Shown here: positions 16,730 through 23,839 of the stretch, piece after piece | How the letters are laid out: every line of letters starts with the position of its first letter | Position numbering within the stretch: position 1 is the stretch's first letter | Source: Pseudomonadota bacterium | Lineage (GTDB): Bacteria > Pseudomonadota > Alphaproteobacteria > Acetobacterales > Acetobacteraceae | Direction: 5' to 3' | DNA length: 36,715 nt | Assembly: GCA_021847995.1 (NCBI GenBank) | Contig: JAJZNE010000014.1 | Coordinates: forward strand, 1-36,715 | Translations under genes and position numbers: made by a program | Notes under the pieces: generated by a model | Databases searched by the model: none | What the model was told of the DNA's origin: nothing | What the model saw: only the letters and a program-made list of their open reading frames with translations

Positions 16730-19700
16730 GTGCCGAGCGACAACGCTGCCCCGGCTGCCTCAGCCGGCTCCGATCGCCAGGCCACGGTCAGTATCGTTCA
16801 TGCGGCGATACCCGGCCGTGTGCGCCTGCATGTGCATGGCCTGCGGCGCTCGGCCGCGCTGAAGGACCGCCTGATCCGGGGATTGGCCCGCTGGGGAGAT
16901 ATCCACGGCGCGTGGCCGAATACCGATACCGGGAACGTCCTGCTGCTGTACGACCCCGCCGTGGGGCCGGGCGACATCCTCAAACGCGTTGCCCGCCTGA
17001 CGCTGGCGGGTGCCGAAGAGGCGACCGAGTCACTGCGCGATATGGCCTGGCATGAATGGAAGGCCCAGGACGTTGCTGCGGAACTGGGCACCTCGCTTGA
17101 GTACGGATTGGGCGGCGATACGGCGGATCACCGCCTGGCAGTATCGGGTCCCAATCGCATCGCGCCGCGGCCTGGCCGTTCGCCCTTCGCAATCGCGGCG
17201 GCGCAGGTACGGTCGCTGCCGGTCGCTCTGCTGGCGGCCGCGGGCCTGGCGTCGCTGGTGACCGGCGGATTGCTCGACGCGGTGGCCATCTTCGGCGTGA
17301 TCGGCCTGAATGCCGCGATTGGCTATGGCGTCGAAAGCCGTTCGGAGCGGACGATCCGGCTGCTGGGCAGCCCGCCCGTGTCCACCGCCTGGGCGATGCG
17401 GGACGGGACGCGGCAGAAGATCGCCGTGGACCGCATCGTACCCGGCGAACTTCTGCTCCTGTCCCGTGGCGACACGGTTCCGGCCGACGCGCGACTCACT
17501 CGTGCGCATGAGCTTTTCGTCGATGAGGCGATGTTGACAGGGGAAAGCCTGCCCGTGCGCAAGCAGGCGGATCGGGTAACGGCCGAATCGCACGGGCTCG
17601 GCGATCGTCACAACATGGTCTATCGCGGCACCGTCGTGACCGGCGGCACCGGAATGGCGATCGTGGTTGCAACCGGCGCGCAAACCGAAACCGGCCGGAT
17701 CCAGCGGCTTCTGCACACGTCCTCGCGCCCGCCGACGCCGATGGAGCGCGAGCTGCACCAGCTCGGGCGACGATTGACCTGGCTCTCGCTCGGGTTGGCC
17801 GGCATGGCCGCCGGGATCGGTGTTCTGCGCGGGCTGGCCGTTGCCCCCGTGCTGCGCGTCACGGCAGCTCTGGCAATCGCGGCAATCCCCGAGGGCCTCT
17901 CCATCGTCGCAAGCACGACGCTGGCGCGCAGCGTCGAGCAGATGCGCCGGGTCGGGGTTCTGGTGCGGCGGCTCGACGCAGTGGAAACCCTCGGCGCGGT
18001 GCAGGTGCTGTGCTTCGACAAGACCGGCACCCTGACCTTCAACCGGATGGAAACCGCCGCGGTGGCGCTGTCCGCCGATGGGCACGAAATGCGGCCGTCG
18101 GCGCTTCGCTCGCCGGACGATGACCCGGTTCTACGCAGGCTTCTGGAAATCGCCGTGCTGTGCAGCGAAGTCGGTATCGACCCGAGGGACGGCCGGCTGA
18201 GCGGATCGGAGACGGAAACCGCCCTGGTACGGCTGGCGCAGGACCGCGGCGCGGACCCGGCAGAGCTTCGCCGGCGGCTTCCGATGACGGCAATCCGCCA
18301 GCGCAGCGAGGCGTACCGCTTCATGGCAACCACGCACAGTCTGCCGGATGGCGCTACTCTGACCGCGGTGAAAGGCGACCCGATGGAGGTGCTCGCCCTG
18401 TGCGACCGGTGGATGCAGGGGAGCGAGATCCTGTTGCTCCGGCCGGGCGATCGTGAAACCGCGCAGCAGGCGAATGCGGCGATGGCCGGCCGGGCGCTGC
18501 GCGTCCTGGGGTTTGCGTTCCGCCTCGACCGGAACGGCGAGACCGACCTGCGTAACCTGATATGGGTGGGTCTGGTGGGGCTTGCTGACGAAGTGCGGCC
18601 CAGCGCCGAACCGCTGATGCACAGCCTGCGGCAGGCGGGCATCCACCCGCTTGTGCTGACCGGCGATCAGGTGGCCACCGCCCAGGCCGTGGCCGACCGG
18701 CTGGGGCTGAACGGTCACGGCCGATCGGTGGTGGTGGACTCGAGCGAACTCTCCGGGATGGCGCCCGATATGATCGCCGCGGCGGCACGGCGCGCGCACG
18801 TGTTCGCGCGGGTCAGCCCCGCTGAGAAGCTGCGCATTGTGCAGGCACTGCAAAGCGCCGGTGCGGTGACCGGCATGATCGGCGACGGCTTCAATGACAG
18901 CCTGGCGCTGAAGGCGGCGAATGTCGGTGTGGCGATCGGCAATGGCGGCGCGGAAGCGGCGCGCGATGCCGCGCAGATCGTCCTGCAGACCGACGACCTG
19001 GGCGCCATTGTTGCAGCCATCGCGCAGGGCAGGGCGGCGCACGCCAATGTGCGGCGAGCGACCGGGTACCTGGTCGGCACCAATCTCAGCGAGATCGGCT
19101 ATGTGATGGCAGGGACCGCCGTCGGCATTGCCGAACCGCTGAGTGCCGCGCAACTTCTTTGGATCAACATTGTCTCCGATGTGCTCCCCGGTGTCGGTCT
19201 GTCCGCTGAACCGCCGCATTCGCTTGCCATGCGGCGCCCCCCGCGCTCCCGCGAGGAGACGGTCCTGGGCGGCGCCGACATGCCACGGCTCGCGGTTGAA
19301 GGTGGCATCATCACCCTTGGCGCCCTGGCCAGCACAGGCTGGGGCCTGCTGCGCTTCGGCCCTGGCACACAGGCACGCATGATGGGGTTTGGCAGCCTGG
19401 TGCTTGGCCAATTGCTGCACACGCTGAACCGGCGCGAGGTGAACCGGCGGTCCGGAAACCGGGTGCTGGTCGGGGCACTGGCGTTGTCGTTCGGCGCACA
19501 GGCGGTCGCGCTGCTGCTGCCTGGGCTGCGCGGCGTGCTGGGCATCGCGCCGCTCGGCCTGGCCGAGGTGGCGGTAACCGTTGCCGGCGGTGTGTTCTCC
19601 TTCGCCGCCAACCGTATGTTGCGGACCGATCACTCCGCGGCCTTCAGCGGCGCTTCCGGCTCCGACTCCGACGCTCTTTCGACAGCGAGTTCAACCTGGG

Positions 19701-19765
19701 CCTCGGCGACCAGGTCACTCACCGTTTCAGCCATTTCCGCGGCGCGCTCGCGCACCACGCCATAG
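16730..19765 (+). CDS. P-type cation ATPase with cysteine-free HMA-like N-terminal domain
   Basis: 1011 residues from a GTG at 16730; no ATG precedes the first domain. Residues 20-90 form an HMA-like domain (H-A-A-I-P-G-R-V-R-L-H-V-H-G-L-R, later T-G-N-V-L-L-L-Y-D) without the CxxC metal site. The ATPase core has T-G-E-S (270-273), the TM4 motif P-E-G-L-S (387-391), the phosphorylation site D430 in D-K-T-G-T-L-T, K-G-D-P near 549, T-G-D (644-646) and hinge G-D-G-F-N-D (718-723), then L-L-W-I-N-I-V-S-D in TM6. The P-E-G-L core resembles P2-type (calcium/magnesium) pumps rather than CPx heavy-metal pumps, recalling mycobacterial CtpH/CtpI. The ion is unknown. The last 45 or so residues after R-M-L-R are Ser/Ala-rich and antisense to the DUF5132 copy 2 gene; they may be a read-through tail. 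Confidence 0.88.
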   Translation: MPSDNAAPAASAGSDRQATVSIVHAAIPGRVRLHVHGLRRSAALKDRLIRGLARWGDIHGAWPNTDTGNVLLLYDPAVGPGDILKRVARLTLAGAEEATESLRDMAWHEWKAQDVAAELGTSLEYGLGGDTADHRLAVSGPNRIAPRPGRSPFAIAAAQVRSLPVALLAAAGLASLVTGGLLDAVAIFGVIGLNAAIGYGVESRSERTIRLLGSPPVSTAWAMRDGTRQKIAVDRIVPGELLLLSRGDTVPADARLTRAHELFVDEAMLTGESLPVRKQADRVTAESHGLGDRHNMVYRGTVVTGGTGMAIVVATGAQTETGRIQRLLHTSSRPPTPMERELHQLGRRLTWLSLGLAGMAAGIGVLRGLAVAPVLRVTAALAIAAIPEGLSIVASTTLARSVEQMRRVGVLVRRLDAVETLGAVQVLCFDKTGTLTFNRMETAAVALSADGHEMRPSALRSPDDDPVLRRLLEIAVLCSEVGIDPRDGRLSGSETETALVRLAQDRGADPAELRRRLPMTAIRQRSEAYRFMATTHSLPDGATLTAVKGDPMEVLALCDRWMQGSEILLLRPGDRETAQQANAAMAGRALRVLGFAFRLDRNGETDLRNLIWVGLVGLADEVRPSAEPLMHSLRQAGIHPLVLTGDQVATAQAVADRLGLNGHGRSVVVDSSELSGMAPDMIAAAARRAHVFARVSPAEKLRIVQALQSAGAVTGMIGDGFNDSLALKAANVGVAIGNGGAEAARDAAQIVLQTDDLGAIVAAIAQGRAAHANVRRATGYLVGTNLSEIGYVMAGTAVGIAEPLSAAQLLWINIVSDVLPGVGLSAEPPHSLAMRRPPRSREETVLGGADMPRLAVEGGIITLGALASTGWGLLRFGPGTQARMMGFGSLVLGQLLHTLNRREVNRRSGNRVLVGALALSFGAQAVALLLPGLRGVLGIAPLGLAEVAVTVAGGVFSFAANRMLRTDHSAAFSGASGSDSDALSTASSTWASATRSLTVSAISAARSRTTP

Positions 19766-19908
19766 GCCAGCATCCCCTGCTTGACCGCGCCTCTCATCGC
19801 CGGCCGGCCCCAGCGCGACAATGCCGGCCGCCATACCGGCGCCAGAGCGGCCGCCGCGGCGCTGACGACAATACCCGTGAGCACTCCGCCTGCGTATGTC
19901 CGTGCCAT
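19630..19908 (-). CDS. DUF5132-like small protein (copy 2)
   Basis: 92 residues, starting MARTYAGGVLTGIVVS, with GAAGGAA about 8 nt before the ATG. It parallels copy 1 at 16436: hydrophobic G-I-V-V-S-A-A-A-A-A-L-A-P, then W-R-P-A-L, M-R-G-A-V-K-Q-G-M-L-A-Y, and an acidic helix A-E-M-A-E-T-V-S-D-L-V-A-E-A-Q. It ends in an acidic tail E-S-E-P-E-A. This copy keeps the fuller 'GGVLTGIVV' start typical of the family. It lies on the opposite strand and its 3' third overlaps the 3' end of the ATPase reading frame by 136 bp. It is divergent from the HMA-like gene at 20030. The function is unknown; the paralogy and placement tie it to the ATPase. Confidence 0.78.
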   Translation of the reverse strand: MARTYAGGVLTGIVVSAAAAALAPVWRPALSRWGRPAMRGAVKQGMLAYGVVRERAAEMAETVSDLVAEAQVELAVERASESEPEAPLKAAE

Positions 19909-20029
19909 CGCCCGCGTTCCTTCGGTTGGTGTTACTTGCCGCGCTTTGGTCGCTCATCTTAGTGTGGCCCAAGCGAACCATCATGCGAAGTGCAATCGAA
20001 GCCGACTGACCGGAATGGGATCACGTCCG

Positions 20030-20608
20030 ATGGCAGAGCCGGCCGGCAGCCCGCCGATCGCTTTCGTGGCGCATTCGGTGCCGCACCGGACCCGTCTGCG
20101 TATCCCCGGCTGGCGCCATCAGCCCTTGCAATTCGCGCAGCTTGCCGAACGCCTGTTGGCGCATCCGCAGGTACGCCAGGTGACCGTCAATGCGGGTACC
20201 GGCAGCGTGCTGGTGCGACACGATGATGTGATCGGTGCGATTGCAGCCGACCTTGGCGATATCATCCGCATCGTGTCGGAGCCGGCGGGATCACCAGGCC
20301 GGGCCGCATCGCGCTCGCTGCCGCTTGCGCCGGTAAGCGGACTTCAGGTCGCCGCGGCCGGCTGCCTCGCACTCGGGGCGTGGCAACTGCGGCGTGGGCG
20401 GCTGCTGGGCACCACCTCCGAAAGCCTGTGGCATGCCTACACGGCATGGCGCCGCTTCCAGATGCCCGGCCTGGCGGCCGCGCTGCTGGGCAGCGGCATC
20501 GTGCAGGCCGCGCGCGGGGAAATCCTGTCGCCTGCGGTTTCGCTGCTGTTCTACGCGATGAGCCTGCGTGCGGCGGGCAGGCGGGAATCCGGGTCGAAGC
20601 CGGCATGA
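20030..20608 (+). CDS. HMA-like domain protein with C-terminal membrane segments
   Basis: 192 residues from the ATG at 20030, with GGGA about 9 nt upstream; an ATG at 20015 would add five residues. Residues 10-85 repeat the ATPase N-terminal domain: A-H-S-V-P-H-R-T-R-L-R-I-P-G-W-R, then N-A-G-T-G-S-V-L-V-R-H-D-D. There is no cysteine pair for metal binding. After a linker come hydrophobic segments at about 104-122 (L-Q-V-A-A-A-G-C-L-A-L-G-A-W) and about 148-185 (A-A-A-L-L-G-S-G-I-V-Q-A-A, A-V-S-L-L-F-Y-A-M-S-L). I recognise the pattern as HMA_2-type, found beside P-type ATPases. It may dock on the pump or organise the membrane near it. It is divergent from DUF5132 copy 2. Confidence 0.72.
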   Translation: MAEPAGSPPIAFVAHSVPHRTRLRIPGWRHQPLQFAQLAERLLAHPQVRQVTVNAGTGSVLVRHDDVIGAIAADLGDIIRIVSEPAGSPGRAASRSLPLAPVSGLQVAAAGCLALGAWQLRRGRLLGTTSESLWHAYTAWRRFQMPGLAAALLGSGIVQAARGEILSPAVSLLFYAMSLRAAGRRESGSKPA

Positions 20609-20697
20609 GGCGGCAGGCGCATGCCGCGGGCCGTCACTGCCGTTCCGGTCCGGATCGCATCTTCGGCACGCCGGGCACGGCTGACGGCCTTCGGCGG

Positions 20698-21030
20698 CTA
20701 CAGAACAGCCGACAACATGGCTTGCGCGGCATGCGCCAGCAGTTTCTGCATCACGGCTTCAATCATGGATTGAAGCAGCGGGCAGTGCGCGTTGGAGGCA
20801 CGGTACGGCGTGGGTGGCAGGCCAAGCGCGCGCAGGATGCCATTTCGGCTCTCCGGCGCGCCATCGTGGAACACGACCACGCTTCCTGAAGCGCGCCGGA
20901 TCTCGACGTCGGTCACCCCCAGGCACGCGAGCAGATGCTGGCGCAAGGCGGCAGCGTGCCTGCAATCGGTTCTGAGGGCCGGGGCAACCAGCCGCAGACG
21001 GCGCGGTATCTCGTGGGCAATGGTAAACAT
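20698..21030 (-). CDS. Short HMA-like domain protein
   Basis: 110 residues from the ATG at 21030 (MFTIAHEIPRRLRLVAPALR); a TTG six bases upstream is possible. It starts with the same signature as the two preceding HMA-like domains: H-E-I-P-R-R-L-R-L, then R-R-A-S-G-S-V-V-V-F-H-D. The C-terminal 30 residues form a hydrophobic amphipathic helix (L-L-Q-S-M-I-E-A-V-M-Q-K-L-L). No strong ribosome site is seen. Two isolated cysteines occur, but no CxxC. It lies convergent to the membrane-linked HMA-like gene with 89 bp between. The function is unknown; it presumably belongs with the ATPase cluster. The reading is supported by the shared motifs rather than by length. Confidence 0.62.
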   Translation of the reverse strand: MFTIAHEIPRRLRLVAPALRTDCRHAAALRQHLLACLGVTDVEIRRASGSVVVFHDGAPESRNGILRALGLPPTPYRASNAHCPLLQSMIEAVMQKLLAHAAQAMLSAVL

Positions 21031-21131
21031 CGGCAATCGCAGGGAAGAACGATGGCCCTCATTCTGCCGCCGGCCGGTTACGGCAGAATGCCATTGCGGT
21101 GACAGTCCTGTGAATTCGCTGGAGGCAAAGC

Positions 21132-21317
21132 TTGCGGAAGCTGAATGAGGAAGAGGCTCTGGGCGTCGTCATGGCGTCCATCCGACATCTATTTCCGCTG
21201 GTGTCAGCACGACAGTCGCGCGAACTGGCACGCACCGTCATCAGGGACCTGGCTTGCCGGGGCGTGGTGCTGGCGACGGAGGGTGCGCCCGTCACTGGCG
21301 GCGATCCGGGTTGCTGA
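21132..21317 (+). CDS. Possible small protein gene with TTG start
   Basis: 61 residues beginning at a TTG with a near-ideal GGAGG (21121-21125) 6 nt upstream, which is the main evidence. The product (L-N-E-E-E-A-L-G-V-V-M-A-S-I-R-H-L-F-P-L-V) looks like a helical, charged mini-protein with A-R-Q-S-R-E-L-A-R-T-V-I-R-D-L in the middle. I recognise no family. It is divergent from the short HMA-like gene and about 260 bp ahead of argC. Membership of the ATPase cluster is possible but unproven. Confidence 0.45.
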   Translation: MRKLNEEEALGVVMASIRHLFPLVSARQSRELARTVIRDLACRGVVLATEGAPVTGGDPGC

Positions 21318-21579
21318 TCGACGTGATCCCCTGGACAGGTCATCTGCTCTGGAGCCTCTGCACTCCGCGGGACGCCGGAGATGGGTGCGAAGCCACAGAT
21401 GCGTATTAGCACCGAATTCTGTTTCCGGCGACCGCGCGGATCTGCCCGACGGCCCGGCCTGGGCCGGAACCGGCCGCCGCCGCAACATTCCCTGACCTCC
21501 ATAGCCAGTTATCAGCCCGCGCCACCGCTTGCGCCCGCGGCGCCGGACGTGGAAGCTGGCGGGGAAAGGAAGGATCGCC

Positions 21580-22533
21580 ATGCCGCCCGCTTTCCGCATC
21601 TTCATCGACGGTGAGGCCGGCACCACCGGCCTCGGCATCCGCAACCGCCTCGCGGCAATGCCGGGGGTGTCACTGCTCACGCTGTCGGCCGAGCGCCGTA
21701 AGGATCCGGCGGCGCGGCGGGACGCGATGGCGGCGTGCGATCTCGCCGTGCTCTGCCTGCCCGACGCCGCCGCCCGGGAATCGGTGGCGCTGGCCGAGAG
21801 TATCGGCAGCGCCGCTCCGCGCCTGCTCGACGCCAGCACCGCGCACCGCGTCGCGCTTGGCTGGACCTACGGCTTTGCTGAACTGGCCGAGGGGCAGGCG
21901 GCGCGCATCGCCGCCGCCCGGCGGGTCGCCAACCCCGGCTGCTACGCGACCGGCGCGATCGCACTGCTGCGCCCGCTGGTCGATGCCGGCCTGCTCGGCC
22001 CCGATCAGCCGCTGACCATCAGCGCGGTCAGCGGCTATTCCGGCGGCGGCCGTGCCATGATCGAGGCGCATGAGGCAGCGGGCGGACCGGCGCTGGAACT
22101 CTATGCCCTCGCGCTCACCCACAAGCATCTGCCGGAGATCACCCGCCACGCCCGGCTCGACCGCCCGCCCGTGTTCGTCCCCTCGGTCGGGCATTTCCGG
22201 CAGGGCATGCTGGTCCTGGTGCCGCTGCACCTGGATGCGCTGACCGGCCGGCCGGGGGCGGACGACCTGCACGCCGTGCTGGCGGCGCACTACCGCGGCG
22301 CGGCCCAGGTCCGCGTGCTGCCGCCCACCGCCGACGGGCGGCTCGACGCCGAGGGGCTGCGCGGCTCCGACCTGATGGACCTGCGCGTGTTCGGCAATGC
22401 CGCGGCGCGCCAGGCGGTGCTGGTGGCGCAGCTCGACAATCTGGGCAAGGGCGCCTCGGGGGCGGCGGTGCAGAACATCGCCCTGATGCTCGGCCTGCAC
22501 GCCCCGGCGACGGCGGAGGCGGCGCATGCATGA
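21580..22533 (+). CDS. argC: N-acetyl-gamma-glutamyl-phosphate reductase, short type
   Basis: 317 residues from the ATG at 21580, after AAAGGAAGGA. The NADP-binding start I-F-I-D-G-E-A-G-T-T-G-L and the catalytic Cys121 in A-N-P-G-C-Y-A-T-G are clear. S-G-Y-S-G-G-G-R-A-M and H-K-H-L-P-E-I complete the signature. The missing Ala/Gly-rich insert and the 'D-G-E-A-G-T-T-G' beginning mark the second ArgC type (argC_other), common in alphaproteobacteria and about 30 residues shorter than E. coli ArgC. It reduces N-acetylglutamyl phosphate to the semialdehyde in arginine synthesis. It overlaps the next gene by 8 bp. The 262 bp upstream show no further gene, only a GC-rich dyad near 21453-21480. Confidence 0.93.
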   Translation: MPPAFRIFIDGEAGTTGLGIRNRLAAMPGVSLLTLSAERRKDPAARRDAMAACDLAVLCLPDAAARESVALAESIGSAAPRLLDASTAHRVALGWTYGFAELAEGQAARIAAARRVANPGCYATGAIALLRPLVDAGLLGPDQPLTISAVSGYSGGGRAMIEAHEAAGGPALELYALALTHKHLPEITRHARLDRPPVFVPSVGHFRQGMLVLVPLHLDALTGRPGADDLHAVLAAHYRGAAQVRVLPPTADGRLDAEGLRGSDLMDLRVFGNAAARQAVLVAQLDNLGKGASGAAVQNIALMLGLHAPATAEAAHA

Positions 22534-23065
22534 CGGCCCGCTCTACGCCCTCGACGGCGTGGCGCCGCTGATCGCGCCCGATGCCTTCATCGCGCCGAGT
22601 GCCGCGATCATCGGCAACGTCACCATCGGCGCCGGCAGCAGCGTGTGGTTCCACTGCGTCCTGCGCGGCGACACGGCGCCGATCCGCGTCGGCCAGCGGA
22701 CCAACATCCAGGACGGCAGCATCGTCCACGTCACCGGCGGCGACCTGCCGACCGTGATCGGCGACGACGTGACGATCGGCCACGCCGCCATCGTGCATGC
22801 CTGCACGCTCGAACATCACGCCTTCGTCGCGATGGCGGCGACGGTGCTGGACGGGGCGGTGATCGAGCAGGGCGGGGTGCTGGCGGCGGGCGCGGTGCTG
22901 CCGCCGGGCAAGCGGATCGGCCGCAACGAATTATGGCAGGGCACGCCGGCGCGCCTCGTGCGCGTCCTGTCGGAGGCCGAACGCGCCCGCTTCGCTGCCA
23001 CAGGGCCCCACTATGTCGCCATGGCGGCCCGCTTCCGTGCCGGGCTGCGGCCGGTCGAAGGGTAA
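22526..23065 (+). CDS. Gamma-carbonic-anhydrase-family hexapeptide protein
   Basis: 179 residues forming a left-handed beta-helix with I-x-G-x-V-x-I-G-type hexapeptides (P-S-A-A-I-I-G-N-V-T-I-G-A-G-S-S-V-W). The three zinc ligands are in place: His68 (I-V-H-V-T), His86 (T-I-G-H-A-A) and His91 (I-V-H-A-C-T-L). R-G-D-T-A-P-I-R-V-G and N-I-Q-D-G-S precede them, as in YrdA/PaaY/CaiE relatives. These proteins are trimers; some are true carbonic anhydrases, others have unknown roles. Several active-site residues of Cam (the proton-shuttle loop) are absent, which is normal in short members. The gene overlaps argC by 8 bp (22526-22533) and must be co-translated with it. Confidence 0.9.
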   Translation: MHDGPLYALDGVAPLIAPDAFIAPSAAIIGNVTIGAGSSVWFHCVLRGDTAPIRVGQRTNIQDGSIVHVTGGDLPTVIGDDVTIGHAAIVHACTLEHHAFVAMAATVLDGAVIEQGGVLAAGAVLPPGKRIGRNELWQGTPARLVRVLSEAERARFAATGPHYVAMAARFRAGLRPVEG

Positions 23066-23278
23066 GGACCGGCCCTCCCGCCCTCGGGATACCGGAATGA
23101 CCGGAGGAACGGGTCGGCCACGCAATTCGTTAAAGAAATATTTCCTGAGATCATCGAAGTTTCCTTTTTCCGCAATTATCCTAAAAAAGAAAATACTATC
23201 CGAAATGCAATTCGTAAGTGCCAATATATGTCGGGAGAGACAATATATCCATATGATATGTCCGCAACGTCGCCGGAC
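23066..23278. other. AT-rich intergenic spacer
   Basis: 213 bp between convergent genes with no gene of its own. The part from 23121 to 23265 is unusually AT-rich for this genome. It holds a direct repeat GCAATTCGT (23122-23130 and 23207-23215) and the short dyad GAAATATTTC, and the stretch TATATGTC...GACAATATA. No T-run terminator hairpin is clear. It looks similar in composition to the AT-rich spacer before the DUF5132 operon, and might mark the edge of inserted DNA. Confidence 0.5.
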
Positions 23279-23839
23279 TCAGCCTTCCGCCGCCGGCAGC
23301 GCCCCGGCATAAAGATCCGCCAGGGGCAGTTCGACGCCGATTTCCGGCATCGCCAGCACGGCGGCGCCCGTCAGCAGGTGGCCAACCCAGTCATCGCCCA
23401 CGCGAGCGAACACCGTCGCCGCGATCTCGTCCTGCTCCGGCATGACATAGCGGCGGATCGAGGGGGTGGCGCGATATTCCCCGTTCTTCGCCACGCGGTC
23501 GGCGCGGCCGGTACCTGGCGACAGCACTTCGAAGACCACCACCGGGTCCGGCACGATGTCGCTGCCGAGTGCGACCGGCGCGCATGTGACCACGGCATCG
23601 GGATAGCGCACGCGGCCGTTCACCAGGATTTTCACGTCGCCGCGGAAGGCGCGGCAGGGGCCGGTGCCGAGGCGCGCACGCAGAGCCTCGGCAAGATTCG
23701 TCGCGATCACCGAATGCGCGATCGCACCGCCGGTCATCGCCAGCGCGCGGCGGCCGTCGAATTCCCACCGCAGGTCCTGCGCACGCTCCCAGGCCAGGAA
23801 GTCCCCGACCGTCATCGCCGGGTGCAGGACCGCGCTCAT
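23279..23839 (-). CDS. Uma2-family (PD-(D/E)XK-like) endonuclease
   Basis: 186 residues from the ATG at 23839. N-terminal M-T-V-G-D-F-L-A-W-E-R-A and R-W-E-F-D-G-R-R-A-L-A-M-T-G-G are typical of DUF820/Uma2. The nuclease core is V-R-Y-P-D-A-V-V-T, P-V-V-V-F-E-V-L-S-P-G-T and the lysine-containing D-R-V-A-K-N-G-E-Y-R. Thus the metal-binding Asp, Glu and Lys are intact. The family is related to restriction-type nucleases, is abundant in cyanobacteria, and its biological role is unsettled; some members may be toxin-like or mobile passengers. The gene overlaps accC by 4 bp (ATGA), an unusual place for this family, and its expression is presumably tied to accBC. Confidence 0.85.
   Translation of the reverse strand: MSAVLHPAMTVGDFLAWERAQDLRWEFDGRRALAMTGGAIAHSVIATNLAEALRARLGTGPCRAFRGDVKILVNGRVRYPDAVVTCAPVALGSDIVPDPVVVFEVLSPGTGRADRVAKNGEYRATPSIRRYVMPEQDEIAATVFARVGDDWVGHLLTGAAVLAMPEIGVELPLADLYAGALPAAEG

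Noticed and set aside
16730-19765. ATPase as a classical heavy-metal (CPx, P1B) pump
   Set aside because: TM4 has P-E-G-L-S, not C-P-x, and the N-terminal domain has no CxxC.
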